Part shown: positions 43,038 through 51,011 of the stretch, in pieces | How positions within the stretch are numbered: the first letter of the stretch is position 1 | Layout: the number at the start of each line of letters is the position of its first letter | Origin: Actinoplanes lobatus | GTDB taxonomy: Bacteria > Actinomycetota > Actinomycetes > Mycobacteriales > Micromonosporaceae | Direction: 5' to 3' | Assembly (NCBI RefSeq): GCF_014205215.1 | Contig: NZ_JACHNC010000001.1 | Coordinates: forward strand, 6,134,501 to 6,198,500 | Length of the DNA: 64,000 nucleotides | Notes under the pieces: model-generated | The model's database searches: none | What the model was told of the DNA's origin: nothing | The model's input: the letters and a program-made list of their open reading frames with translations, nothing else | Translations under genes and position numbers: made by a program

Positions 43038-43460
43038 ATGAGTGACCTGCTCAAGACGCACATCGAGAACGTGCTCGAAGCCAACTACGCCACCGTCTCC
43101 AAGACCATGCAGCGCGTCGAGGACTACGAGGCGCAGGGCCGCCGCGTCATCACCGGCGGTCAGATCGGCGAGGACTCCTGGGACATCATCGACTGGCGTA
43201 CCAACGAGATCCTCGCCGCCGGTACCGACGGCCTGGCCGGGTACGCCGCGGCCGGCACCGAGCTCGACCCGGACGGCACCTGGATCCACCTCGACCAGAT
43301 CCTCGAGGAGGACGAGTCGGAGTATGTGGAGACGCCCGGCCTGCCCGAGGGTCTGGCCGCCACCATCGAGGACTGGGTCCTGACCGGCGACCCGGAGGAG
43401 ATCGCCGCGTTCATCGGCTGGCCTCTGGAGAAGGTCGAGGAGTACCAGGCCGAGGCGTGA
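43038..43460 (+). CDS. Hypothetical acidic protein, 140 aa
   Basis: A small acidic soluble protein, starting MSDLLKTHIENVLEANYATV, with YEAQGRRVITGGQIGEDSWD and DWRTNEILAAGTDGL in the middle and a helical C-terminus (DPEEIAAFIGWPLEKVEEYQ). I do not recognise a family. The last 25 residues have the EEIAxFxGWPLEKV spacing of a helix-turn-helix-like arrangement but no DNA-binding evidence. The GGGGCTGAAA just upstream is a weak ribosome site. It sits alone between a lipoprotein and the P450 operon. Confidence 0.65.
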   Translation: MSDLLKTHIENVLEANYATVSKTMQRVEDYEAQGRRVITGGQIGEDSWDIIDWRTNEILAAGTDGLAGYAAAGTELDPDGTWIHLDQILEEDESEYVETPGLPEGLAATIEDWVLTGDPEEIAAFIGWPLEKVEEYQAEA

Positions 43461-43500
43461 CAGTTTCGCGAATCGGCCACAGTGCTGCGAACCTGGACCG

Positions 43501-43620
43501 ATGCGTCTCCTAGTCTTCGGCGCCGCGCTCCTCGTCCTGCTGCTGGCGCTGCTGGTCCTGGCCCTCGGCATCGCCTCCGCCATGGGCCTGGTCGAGCTGC
43601 GGTTCGGCGCCCCATCCTGA
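43501..43620 (+). CDS. Putative 39-aa single-pass membrane peptide
   Basis: ATG at 43501 encodes a 39-aa peptide with one uninterrupted hydrophobic segment (GAALLVLLLALLVLALGI). It lies antisense to the end of the 111-aa minus-strand gene, and no good ribosome site precedes it. Either this is a real small membrane protein and the minus-strand gene ends earlier than drawn, or it is a chance antisense ORF. Confidence 0.35.
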   Translation: MRLLVFGAALLVLLLALLVLALGIASAMGLVELRFGAPS

Positions 43621-43845
43621 CGCCTGCCGCCGCCGGGCGAGGAGTTCCGCGTCGGCCTCCCGCCCGGCCAGGCGGCCCGTCTCGTACCACCGGGCCGCCT
43701 GTCCGGCCTTGCGCTGGGCATGGATGAACCAGTTGTCCGCCGCGACCGCGTCACGGAATGCCGCCTCGCCTCTCGCGAGCAGCGTGTCGGCGGGGACGTC
43801 CACCGGGAATTCCCGCCAGCCCGCAGCCTCGGTGGACCGGGTCAT
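43510..43845 (-). CDS. Hypothetical protein downstream of the P450
   Basis: A 111-aa protein whose ATG overlaps the P450 stop by 4 bp, so it is translationally coupled to it. The first 75 residues (VDVPADTLLARGEAAFRDAV, NWFIHAQRKAGQAARWYETG) are helical; the rest is a Gln/Glu/Asp/Gly-rich tail that overlaps the 39-aa antisense peptide. I do not recognise it. Coupling suggests a role with the P450, for example as a partner in the same pathway. Confidence 0.5.
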   Translation of the reverse strand: MTRSTEAAGWREFPVDVPADTLLARGEAAFRDAVAADNWFIHAQRKAGQAARWYETGRLAGREADAELLARRRQASGWGAEPQLDQAHGGGDAEGQDQQRQQQDEERGAED

Positions 43846-45026
43846 CCGGTGGTGACCGGGAGAGTGGCGTAGCCGCGCAGAACCAGGCGGTCACGGCGTT
43901 CCGGGACGCCGGCCAGGGCCAGGCCGGGCAGCGTGGCCAGAATCAGTGGGAACGCCACCTGCGCCTCCAGGCGGGCCAGTGGGGCGCCCAGGCAGTAGTG
44001 GGCGCCGCCGCCGAAGGAGACCGGCTGGACGTTGGGCCGGTCGGGGTCGAAGCGGTGCGGGTCGGGATAGCGGGCCGGGTCGCGGTTGGCGGAGCCGAGC
44101 AGCAGCGTCAGCGCCGAGCCGGCCTCCAGCTTCCGGCCGTCCAGCTCCACCGCCGTCGAGGTGAACCGGGACGCCAACTGCACCGGGGAGTCGTACCGGA
44201 GCATCTCCTCGACGAACGCGGGCGCGAGGCCCGGATCGGAGCGCAACCGGGTGGCCAGATCGGGATGGTCCAACAGGATCTGTAGCCCGGTGCCGAGCAG
44301 GTTGGTGGTGGTCTCGAAGCCGGCGACCAGCAGCAGCACCAGGTTGGCCAGCAGCTCACTGCCGGTCAGGCCGGATCCGGCGGCGGCGAGCGCGCTGGTC
44401 AGATCCTCCCGCGGGTGGCGTTGCCGTTCGGCGATCAGGCCGATGAAGTAGTCCTCCAGTTCACGGGCGGCGGCGTCGGCGGCCCGCATCTCCTCCTCGG
44501 TGCTGATCGGCTCCAGCACCACGGTCAGGTCGGCGGCCTGCCGCCGGAACCACGGCATGTCGGTGTCCGGAACTCCGAGCAGCGCACAGATCACGCCGAT
44601 CGGCAGCGGGTAGGCGAACGCCGTCATGAAGTCGGTCTCGCCCGGCATCGCCTCGATCAGCTCCCCGGCCTGACGAGTGATCACGTCGCGCATCGCGGCG
44701 ACCCGGCGGGCGGTGAACGTGGACGCGGCCGCCCGGCGCACCCGGGTGTGGTCCGGCGGATTGTTCTGCAACATGGACCGCACGATCGCGGCGACGCCCC
44801 GGTTCTCCCGCCAGTCCGGCCAGAACCCGTCGTAGTCGGCGGCGTCGGCCACCCGCATGCCGGGATCCCGCAGGATCCGGCTGGTCAGCTCGTGGGTGGT
44901 GACGAACCAGCGATCGTCGATCGCCTGGAAGACCGGCGCATGGCCGCGAAGCACCTCATAGGCGGGATACGGATCCTGGCGTCCTTCGGCCGAGAAGAGT
45001 GAGGTCAGCGCGCTCTGGAAATCCAT
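43842..45026 (-). CDS. Cytochrome P450
   Basis: Bacterial class I soluble P450, about 394 aa, hydroxylating an unknown substrate with electrons from external ferredoxin/reductase. All key features are present: I-helix oxygen-activation motif AGFETT (about residues 235-240 counted from MDFQ), ExxR motif in EEMLRY, and heme-binding loop FGGGAHYCLG with the thiolate Cys at about 345. ATG at 45026 (MDFQSAL) is preferred over one four codons upstream. No ferredoxin gene is adjacent. Confidence 0.93.
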   Translation of the reverse strand: MDFQSALTSLFSAEGRQDPYPAYEVLRGHAPVFQAIDDRWFVTTHELTSRILRDPGMRVADAADYDGFWPDWRENRGVAAIVRSMLQNNPPDHTRVRRAAASTFTARRVAAMRDVITRQAGELIEAMPGETDFMTAFAYPLPIGVICALLGVPDTDMPWFRRQAADLTVVLEPISTEEEMRAADAAARELEDYFIGLIAERQRHPREDLTSALAAAGSGLTGSELLANLVLLLVAGFETTTNLLGTGLQILLDHPDLATRLRSDPGLAPAFVEEMLRYDSPVQLASRFTSTAVELDGRKLEAGSALTLLLGSANRDPARYPDPHRFDPDRPNVQPVSFGGGAHYCLGAPLARLEAQVAFPLILATLPGLALAGVPERRDRLVLRGYATLPVTTG

Positions 45027-45157
45027 GCCGCCCATCATGGCGCGGGCAGGCCAGTGCGGCGACGGCGCGAGCGCGGATCATTCTCAGACCATTTCGGGGG
45101 TACGCCGCGCGGCGCAGCGGGCTACCAGGAGCGATGACCGGCCGCCAGGATGGCGGG

Positions 45158-47461
45158 ATGACGGATTCGAAGCCGCTCGTCGAGAGCCTTCGCCGCCGGA
45201 TCCGTGCCTACCTCGACGACGGCGACCGGCTGGGCCTGTTCGATCCACGGTCGAACACCGAGGTGGCCGAGTTGACCGAGTTCTGCCTGGCGCATGCCGA
45301 CTCGGTCGCGGTGGAGGTCGTCGAGACGCTGGCCTGGCTGCACTGGGTGCGCTGGCAGGTCATGCCCGATCAGCGGGATCTGGACATCGCGCAGGCCCTT
45401 TTCGGGCAGCTTCGCGATATATATCCCGAGCTGACCCCAGCCGAGTTCCGGAACCCGGACCGGACGCAGTGGCCGTATGCGGGCGCCCGCGTCCTCGACG
45501 ACCTCGGGCTCGACGCCGATCCGGCTCATCTCGACACCGCGATCGAGCTGTTGGAACAGGGTCTCGACAGCGTGCCCACCGGGGATCCGGATCGTGGCGT
45601 ACACCTGATGAATCTGGCGAACGGGTACATCCAGCGGTTCGATCGCGCGGGCGCGGCCGCCGACCTCGACGGGGCCGTCCAGACGGCCCTGGACGCGCTG
45701 CGTACCGGCCGGTTCGCGGACCTCGGCGCCGACGTCTTCCGGGAGACCCTCGAACGTGCCGTCGACAGACGCCATGATCTGTATCACCGCATCGACGATC
45801 TGGACAAGCTCATCGATGTAGCCCGCGCCCGGTGGCGAACCGTGGCCGCCGACGATCCCCGACGGGTCTTCCGTGCCGTGCGCCTGTCCGCAGTCCTGCA
45901 GGACCGGTTCGAACGTACCGAGCGGCGATCCGACCTGGACGAGGCCATCACCGTCGAGCGGGCCGCGCTGATCGGCGACCGAACCGATCTTGACGCGGCG
46001 CTCGCGGAGATCCGGGACGAGCCGGTGGGCGACCCGGACGTGCGCCTGGCCCGCGTCGTGCTGCTGTCGGGCCACGGCACCTCGCTGTCCGTTCGCTATG
46101 GTCTGAGCGGCGTGGACAGCGACCTGGCCGCCGCGATCGTCGTGTGCCGCATCGCCGTCGAGATGATGCCGGAGCGTCCGGCCGGGCCGATCGGTCTCGC
46201 GATTGCCCTGCGTATGCGGTTCCTGATCGCGGGTGATCCCGCCGATCTTGAGGAATCGATCCGGCTGGCACGGGCGGCGGGCACCGGCCTCAGCCCCGGC
46301 GATCCGGAGTACGGGCACCAACTTGCCGTGCTGAGCCAATCCTTGCGGTACCGCTACGAACACCGGGGCGATCTCACCGACCTCGACGAGGCGGTGTCCA
46401 CCGGGCGAGCGGCCCTCGGCAATCTGGCCGGCGACGACCCGGAACGGGTGCTCTGCGCCGTGAATCTCCTCAGCGCGCTGCGGGCGCGGGCCGTCCAGCG
46501 CGGTGAGCTCAGCGACCTGAACGAGGCGGTCGAGATCGGCCGGACCGGGCTGGCCTCGCTCCCGGCCCGGCACCCGCATCGCCCGGTCTGCCTTTCGAAT
46601 CTGGCCCTGTCGCTGATGGACCGATTCGAGGCGGTCCACGACCGGTCCGACGCCGACGAGGCGGTCGAGGCGGCCCGTACCGCCGTCGAGATACTCAATC
46701 CCACCGACCCGGACCGGCAGGCCTACCACTTCACCCTCAGCCGCATCCTGCGCAGCCGCTACCAGGACACCGGCCGGCCGGACGATCTGGACGGAGCCCT
46801 CGAAGCCGCCCGGACCGCCGTCGCCCTGGCCGGTGCGGACCTCCCGACCCGCCTGTATGCCCTGGGCGAGCTGAGCGTCATCCTCACCCAGCGGTTCGCC
46901 GAGACCGAGGCCGAAGCGGACCTGGACGAGGCAGTCGAATACGCCCGGCTCGCCGTTGACGCATGCCCGCCCGGCAATCCCAACCGGGCCGGCTACCTCT
47001 ACCTGCTCGGTCGCGTGTTCGAGGCCCAGAAGCAGGTGGACAGCGCCATCGATGTGTGGCGGGATTCCGTCGGCGCCGGCAGTGGACCACCACGCAACCG
47101 CATCTCCGCGGCTCGTGCCTGGGGTGCGGCGGCGGCCCGCCGAGCGCAATGGCGGTCCGCGCGGACCGGGTACGCCGCAGCGGTGGAGCTCATCCCCGTG
47201 CAGGCGTGGCGCGGCATCAACCGGGCCAGCCAGGAACTCCTGCTGGCCGACTGGTCCGGGCTCGGCGCCGACGCGGCGGCGTGCGCCGTGCACGCGGGCC
47301 CACCCGGCGAGGCGGCCCAGCTGCTGGAGATGGGCCGCAACGTGCTGTGGGGTCAACTGCTGGAGACACGTACCGCCCTGACCGATTCACTGCGGAAACA
47401 GGCCCCCGACCTGGCCGAACGCCTGGACACCGTCCGCGCCGCCCTGGACCGCCCGCTCTAG
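45158..47461 (+). CDS. Second TPR protein of the TPR-CHAT type, lacking CHAT
   Basis: A 767-aa TPR-rich protein with many repeats of the LDEAVEYARLAVDA / DLDEAITVERAAL kind. The C-terminus repeats the architecture of the protein at 3333-4985: VQAWRGINRASQELLLADW, then AAQLLEMGRNVLWGQLLETR and TALTDSLRKQAPDLAERLD, and stops 13 residues later. In family members this segment precedes a CHAT protease domain; none is here or in the following 400 bp in any frame. ATG at 45158; ATG 45134 is an in-frame alternative. A membrane protein gene starts 12 bp downstream. Confidence 0.75.
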   Translation: MTDSKPLVESLRRRIRAYLDDGDRLGLFDPRSNTEVAELTEFCLAHADSVAVEVVETLAWLHWVRWQVMPDQRDLDIAQALFGQLRDIYPELTPAEFRNPDRTQWPYAGARVLDDLGLDADPAHLDTAIELLEQGLDSVPTGDPDRGVHLMNLANGYIQRFDRAGAAADLDGAVQTALDALRTGRFADLGADVFRETLERAVDRRHDLYHRIDDLDKLIDVARARWRTVAADDPRRVFRAVRLSAVLQDRFERTERRSDLDEAITVERAALIGDRTDLDAALAEIRDEPVGDPDVRLARVVLLSGHGTSLSVRYGLSGVDSDLAAAIVVCRIAVEMMPERPAGPIGLAIALRMRFLIAGDPADLEESIRLARAAGTGLSPGDPEYGHQLAVLSQSLRYRYEHRGDLTDLDEAVSTGRAALGNLAGDDPERVLCAVNLLSALRARAVQRGELSDLNEAVEIGRTGLASLPARHPHRPVCLSNLALSLMDRFEAVHDRSDADEAVEAARTAVEILNPTDPDRQAYHFTLSRILRSRYQDTGRPDDLDGALEAARTAVALAGADLPTRLYALGELSVILTQRFAETEAEADLDEAVEYARLAVDACPPGNPNRAGYLYLLGRVFEAQKQVDSAIDVWRDSVGAGSGPPRNRISAARAWGAAAARRAQWRSARTGYAAAVELIPVQAWRGINRASQELLLADWSGLGADAAACAVHAGPPGEAAQLLEMGRNVLWGQLLETRTALTDSLRKQAPDLAERLDTVRAALDRPL

Positions 47462-47472
47462 GATCACCGACC

Positions 47473-47859
47473 ATGATCACGATCGGGCGGGCTCGGCACA
47501 CGTATCTCGCGGTGGGCAGCCCGCGCCGGCTGATGGCGGCGCTCGCCCCCGGGTACGTCCTCGTCCTGGCCGTCGGACTGGCGCTCCAGGACAACATTTG
47601 GCTTCTCGCCTTCGGTCTCCCGTATACGCTGTTCGCCGCTGTGCCGCTGCTGTTCCGCGGATCACGCGGCTTCAACTGGGCCTGCTACACGGTGTCGGTT
47701 TTGCTGTGGTTGTGCGGGGCCTTCGGCGCGATCCTGTTCATCCCGGCGTTTATCCCGCTGCTGTTCGCCACCCCGCCGTCACTGCGTGCTTCCGCCCTTC
47801 ATGCCGTCGTGGCGGCCGTCCTGGGCGTGCTGGCCACCGCCATCATCCTGGTGTTCTGA
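47473..47859 (+). CDS. Small membrane protein, 128 aa
   Basis: A 128-aa integral membrane protein with four hydrophobic segments (ALAPGYVLVLAVGLAL, WLLAFGLPYTLFAAVPLLF, YTVSVLLWLCGAFGAILF and HAVVAAVLGVLATAIILVF). No family recognised. ATG at 47473, 12 bp after the TPR stop, so probably co-transcribed with it. A membrane partner of the TPR scaffold is possible but unproven. Confidence 0.7.
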   Translation: MITIGRARHTYLAVGSPRRLMAALAPGYVLVLAVGLALQDNIWLLAFGLPYTLFAAVPLLFRGSRGFNWACYTVSVLLWLCGAFGAILFIPAFIPLLFATPPSLRASALHAVVAAVLGVLATAIILVF

Positions 47860-47937
47860 CGCGGTGAGGTTCATAGCCGCCGATTCGGCCTACCGGTATA
47901 GTCGCGCCGCCCGGTTGATTGATCTTGAGGAATCCGT

Positions 47938-48561
47938 ATGCGAAGCACCCTCGCCGTCCTGGCGCTCGGCGGTTGCCTGTTGACCGCCGCCTGCGGCGAG
48001 ACCGCGGAGCCGGTCCTGGTGTCGCCGGGCACCTCGGCGATCGCCGCCGGGGCCCCCGCCACCTCGGAACCCGTGTCCTCGCCCGAGCCGGAGACGTCGA
48101 AGCCGAAGTCGAAGAAGCCGTCCCCATCCGCGTCGGCGTCGAAACGCAGCCCGTCGCCCAAGCCGACGACCGCCGCCGCGAAGAGCGACCCCGAGGCGGC
48201 CTGTGACGCGACCATGAAGGCCGAGGACCGCCTCAACACGGTCAAGGAGGCCAACGGCCCGTTGGCGGTCGGCGACGACGCCACCCCGGCCGAGGTCGCC
48301 GCCGCGGTGGCCGCGTTGCGTACCGGCGTTCAGGCCAACGTGCAGGCCGTGACCAAGGCCCGGGGCCTGACCACCGACACGGATGTGCGGGCCGCCCTCG
48401 CCGATCTGATCGCGGCCCGCAAGGCGATGATCGCGCTGCTGAACAAGGCCGGCACCGACGCCGGGAAGAAGAACGCGACCCTCAACACGGTGGCCGAGGT
48501 GAAAGCGACAATGAACCTCTGGCGGTACCCCGAAGGGCTGTGCATGCCCTACGTCGACTGA
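47938..48561 (+). CDS. Secreted lipoprotein, 207 aa
   Basis: Lipoprotein with signal peptide and lipobox TAAC (Cys19). A Pro/Ser/Lys-rich linker (residues about 40-80, KPKSKKPSPSASASKRSPSP) spans the wall. The folded part (about 85-207) is helical and contains two cysteines (AACDATMKAEDRL and EGLCMPYVD). ATG at 47938 has a GAGGAA site 4 bp upstream. No known family recognised. Followed after 47 bp by an SDR. Confidence 0.75.
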   Translation: MRSTLAVLALGGCLLTAACGETAEPVLVSPGTSAIAAGAPATSEPVSSPEPETSKPKSKKPSPSASASKRSPSPKPTTAAAKSDPEAACDATMKAEDRLNTVKEANGPLAVGDDATPAEVAAAVAALRTGVQANVQAVTKARGLTTDTDVRAALADLIAARKAMIALLNKAGTDAGKKNATLNTVAEVKATMNLWRYPEGLCMPYVD

Positions 48562-48608
48562 CCGGGAAAACGTTTGCGCGGGTCCGGCCGGTTGTGGAGG
48601 ATCCGCCC

Positions 48609-49376
48609 GTGACGAATCCTGAGCAGACCCGGCCGACCGCACTCCTCACCGGGGTCGGCCGCACCGTCGGGATCGGCGCCGGCATCGCCGCCCGCCTGGC
48701 CGCCACCGGGTGGAACATCGCGTTCACCTGCTGGACGCCCTACGACGACCGGATGACCTGGGGTGTCGAGACCGGCGCCACCGAGGCGATCACGAAAACC
48801 CTCACCGGGTACGGCGCGGCCGTCACCGCCATCGAGGCCGACCTCGCCGACCCGGCGGCGCCCGCGGCGGTCTACGACGAGGCCGAGCGCCGCCTCGGGC
48901 CGGTCACCGCCCTGGTGATGTGTCACGCCGAGTCGGTCGACTCCGGCCTGCTCGACACCACGGTCGAGAGCTTCGACCGCCATTTCGCCGTCAACACGCG
49001 GGCCAGCTGGCTGCTGATCCGGGAGCACGGTCAGCGGTACCGCGGCCGCCACGGCGACGGCCGTGTCATCGCGCTGACCAGCGATCACACGGTCGGAAAC
49101 CTGCCGTACGGGGCGAGCAAGGGCGCCCTCGACCGGATCACCCAGGCCGCCGCCCACGAGCTGGCGCACCTCGGGATCAGCTGCAACGTGATCAATCCCG
49201 GTCCGATCGACACCGGCTGGATGTCCGACGAGGGCCGCGAATCGCTGCTGCGGCAGACGCCGCTCGGCCGGCTCGGCACCCCGCGGGACACCGCCAACCT
49301 GGTCGCCTTCCTCTGCTCGCCCGAGGGTCAGTGGATCAACGGCCAGCTGCTGCTCAGCAACGGCGGCTTCGCCTGA
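48609..49376 (+). CDS. Short-chain dehydrogenase/reductase
   Basis: A 255-aa SDR using NAD(P)(H). Cofactor motif TGVGRTVGIGAGIA (14-27), NVNTRAS-like turn (FAVNTRAS), catalytic Ser158 in ALTSDH, YGASK (Tyr167, Lys171) and a GPIDTGWM loop followed by LGTPRDTANLVAFLCS typical of FabG-like enzymes. The ALVMCHAES segment replaces the usual NNAG. GTG at 48609 has a TGGAGG site 8 bp upstream. Substrate unknown. Confidence 0.88.
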   Translation: MTNPEQTRPTALLTGVGRTVGIGAGIAARLAATGWNIAFTCWTPYDDRMTWGVETGATEAITKTLTGYGAAVTAIEADLADPAAPAAVYDEAERRLGPVTALVMCHAESVDSGLLDTTVESFDRHFAVNTRASWLLIREHGQRYRGRHGDGRVIALTSDHTVGNLPYGASKGALDRITQAAAHELAHLGISCNVINPGPIDTGWMSDEGRESLLRQTPLGRLGTPRDTANLVAFLCSPEGQWINGQLLLSNGGFA

Positions 49377-49402
49377 CACTCGCCGGGCGTGGACGGATCG
49401 GT

Positions 49403-49432
49403 CTGAAGTACGGGATCCGGACGGCACTTCAG
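49403..49432. promoter_or_regulatory. Inverted repeat between SDR and DUF2306 genes
   Basis: CTGAAGT (49403-49409) and ACTTCAG (49426-49432) arms with a 16-nt spacer, 27 bp after the SDR stop. It could be a transcription terminator for the SDR or an operator for the downstream gene; the sequence does not decide. Confidence 0.3.
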
Positions 49433-49494
49433 CACGGGCCGGTTCCGGACCTCGCTCCGATGAGTTCGGCCGCCGCCGTCGCGACGATGGGCGC

Positions 49495-50121
49495 ATGCGA
49501 ACACAGGTGGCACGATCGAACTGGCTCGTTCCGGGTGCGTTACTGCTTCTCGCCGCGGTTCCGGGGATCGCCGGAAGTCTGCGGCTGGCCGAGTTCGCGG
49601 GTGGCGCCCAAACGCTGCCGGACAGCGAGCGGATCACCTCGGCGCCGCTGCCGGTCATCGTGCACATCGTCAGCGTCCTGGTGTTCAGCGTGCTCGGCGC
49701 GTTCCAGTTCGCGCCGGGGTTGCGGCGGCGGCGCGGCTGGCATCGGGTGGCCGGGCGGATCGTCGTGCCGGCCGGTCTGGTCGCGGCGCTCAGCGGGCTG
49801 TGGCTGAGCCTGTTCCTGCCGCGTTCGCCGATCGACGGTGACGCCACCGCCGCCGTCCGGGTCCTGGTCGTCGTCTACATGGCGGTGTCGCTGTGTCTCG
49901 GGCTGGCGGCCGTGCTGCGACGGGATTTCGCCCGGCACCGGGCGTGGATGATCCGCGGTTACGCGATCGGGATGGGCGCCGGCACGCAGGCGTTCACCCA
50001 GGGGTTCTGGCTGGCCACGGCGGGGCCGCTGACGATGTGGGGCAAGACCGGGACGCTGGCCGCCGGATGGCTGATCAACATCGTGGTGGCGGAGTGGGTG
50101 ATCCGGCGAACACGGTCTTGA
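49495..50121 (+). CDS. DUF2306 membrane protein
   Basis: A 208-aa integral membrane protein of the DUF2306 type with about five to six helices: VPGALLLLAAVPGIAGSL, LPVIVHIVSVLVFSVLGAF, IVVPAGLVAALSGLWLSLFL, VLVVVYMAVSLCLGLAAV. Characteristic conserved His residues in IVHIVSV, WHRVAGR and FARHRAWMIRGYAI suggest heme or metal coordination, as in the related cytochrome-like families; that is inference. ATG at 49495, stop overlaps the promoter region of the next gene. Confidence 0.8.
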   Translation: MRTQVARSNWLVPGALLLLAAVPGIAGSLRLAEFAGGAQTLPDSERITSAPLPVIVHIVSVLVFSVLGAFQFAPGLRRRRGWHRVAGRIVVPAGLVAALSGLWLSLFLPRSPIDGDATAAVRVLVVVYMAVSLCLGLAAVLRRDFARHRAWMIRGYAIGMGAGTQAFTQGFWLATAGPLTMWGKTGTLAAGWLINIVVAEWVIRRTRS

Positions 50122-50162
50122 GCGTCTGCTCAAAACTGCTAGACTTTGAGCACTCGCTCAAA
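50118..50162 (+). promoter_or_regulatory. Promoter with two palindromic operators (TetR-like)
   Basis: Two inverted repeats, TTGAGC-N4-GCTCAA (50118-50133) and TTTGAGC-N4-GCTCAAA (50145-50162), share the same half-sites with centres 28 bp apart. Between them is TAGACT (50140-50145) with TTGAGC (50118-50123) at a 16-bp spacing, a plausible -10/-35 pair. Both elements are overlapped by the palindromes. This arrangement fits repression by a TetR-family dimer, but no such regulator gene is adjacent. Confidence 0.75.
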
Positions 50163-50171
50163 GGGGTTGCC

Positions 50172-51011
50172 GTGGCCAGGATCTACGTCGAGACGATCAT
50201 CAGAGCGCCGCTGGACGAGGTCTGGGCCGCGACCCAGGACCATCGGCGGCACGCCCGGTGGGACGTCCGGTTCGGTCGTATCGACCCGGTGCCGGGCAGT
50301 GTTCCGGCGGCGTTCACCTACGCCACCGCGGTGCTGCCCGGCGTCGAGATCGCCGGGCACGGCGTGCACAGCGGGGAGCGGCGACAGGCCGACGGTTCCG
50401 CCACGTCGGCGCTGCGGTTCGGCTCCGCCGACCCTCGATCGCCCATCAGGGACGGGGCGGGCTACTGGCGCTATGTCCCGGTTCCCGGTGGGGTGCGCTT
50501 CTTGACGGGGTACGCCTACCGCACCCGCTGGGGGCGCACCGGCCGTCTGGTCGACCTGGTGTTCGGGCCGGCGTTCGGGTGGGCCACCGCCTGGTCGTTC
50601 GACCGGCTGCGCCTGTGGCTGGAACACGGCGTGTCCCCGGAAAGCGCCCGCCGCCGGGCCCTCGCCGAACTGTTGGCACGCGCGGCTCCGGTCGCCGCCG
50701 CCGTCACGTTCGACGGCCGCCCGCTCGCCGTCCTGCTCACGCTGGGGCTGGCGCTCGGCGTACCCCCGCACCGGCACACGCCCGCGGCACGACGCTGCCG
50801 GCGCCGACCCGGCAAGAGCGACCCACCCGAAATGCGTGCCCCGCTCGAAAGCCGCCACGGGCACGAATCGGGTGCCCCGCTCGAAAGCCGCCGCGGGCAC
50901 GAATCGGGTGGCCCGCTCGAAAGCCGCCGCGGGCTTGAATCGAACTGCCCGCGAGGGCACAGCGAACCGCTTGTGACGGGTGGCCTGCCCGGCGCGGGGG
51001 ACCCGCGATGA
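50172..51011 (+). CDS. SRPBCC-like protein with C-terminal repeats
   Basis: A 279-aa protein: residues 1-150 are a START/SRPBCC-like fold (YVETIIRAPLDEVWAATQDH, TYATAVLPGVEIAGHG, GVRFLTGYAYRTRWG) that probably binds a hydrophobic ligand. One or two hydrophobic helices follow (AAVTFDGRPLAVLLTLGLAL). The tail contains three 12-residue repeats (APLESRRGHESG) from a 36-bp minisatellite. GTG at 50172 follows AAGGGG. It overlaps the DUF4166 gene by 4 bp (ATGA), so the two form an operon under the palindromic promoter. Confidence 0.75.
   Translation: MARIYVETIIRAPLDEVWAATQDHRRHARWDVRFGRIDPVPGSVPAAFTYATAVLPGVEIAGHGVHSGERRQADGSATSALRFGSADPRSPIRDGAGYWRYVPVPGGVRFLTGYAYRTRWGRTGRLVDLVFGPAFGWATAWSFDRLRLWLEHGVSPESARRRALAELLARAAPVAAAVTFDGRPLAVLLTLGLALGVPPHRHTPAARRCRRRPGKSDPPEMRAPLESRHGHESGAPLESRRGHESGGPLESRRGLESNCPRGHSEPLVTGGLPGAGDPR
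50837..50944 (+). repeat. Three 36-bp tandem repeats in coding sequence
   Basis: Copies at 50837, 50873 and 50909 are nearly identical. In frame with the SRPBCC-like gene they encode APLESRHGHESG, APLESRRGHESG and GPLESRRGLES. The length is a multiple of 3, so copy number can change without breaking the frame. Confidence 0.9.
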
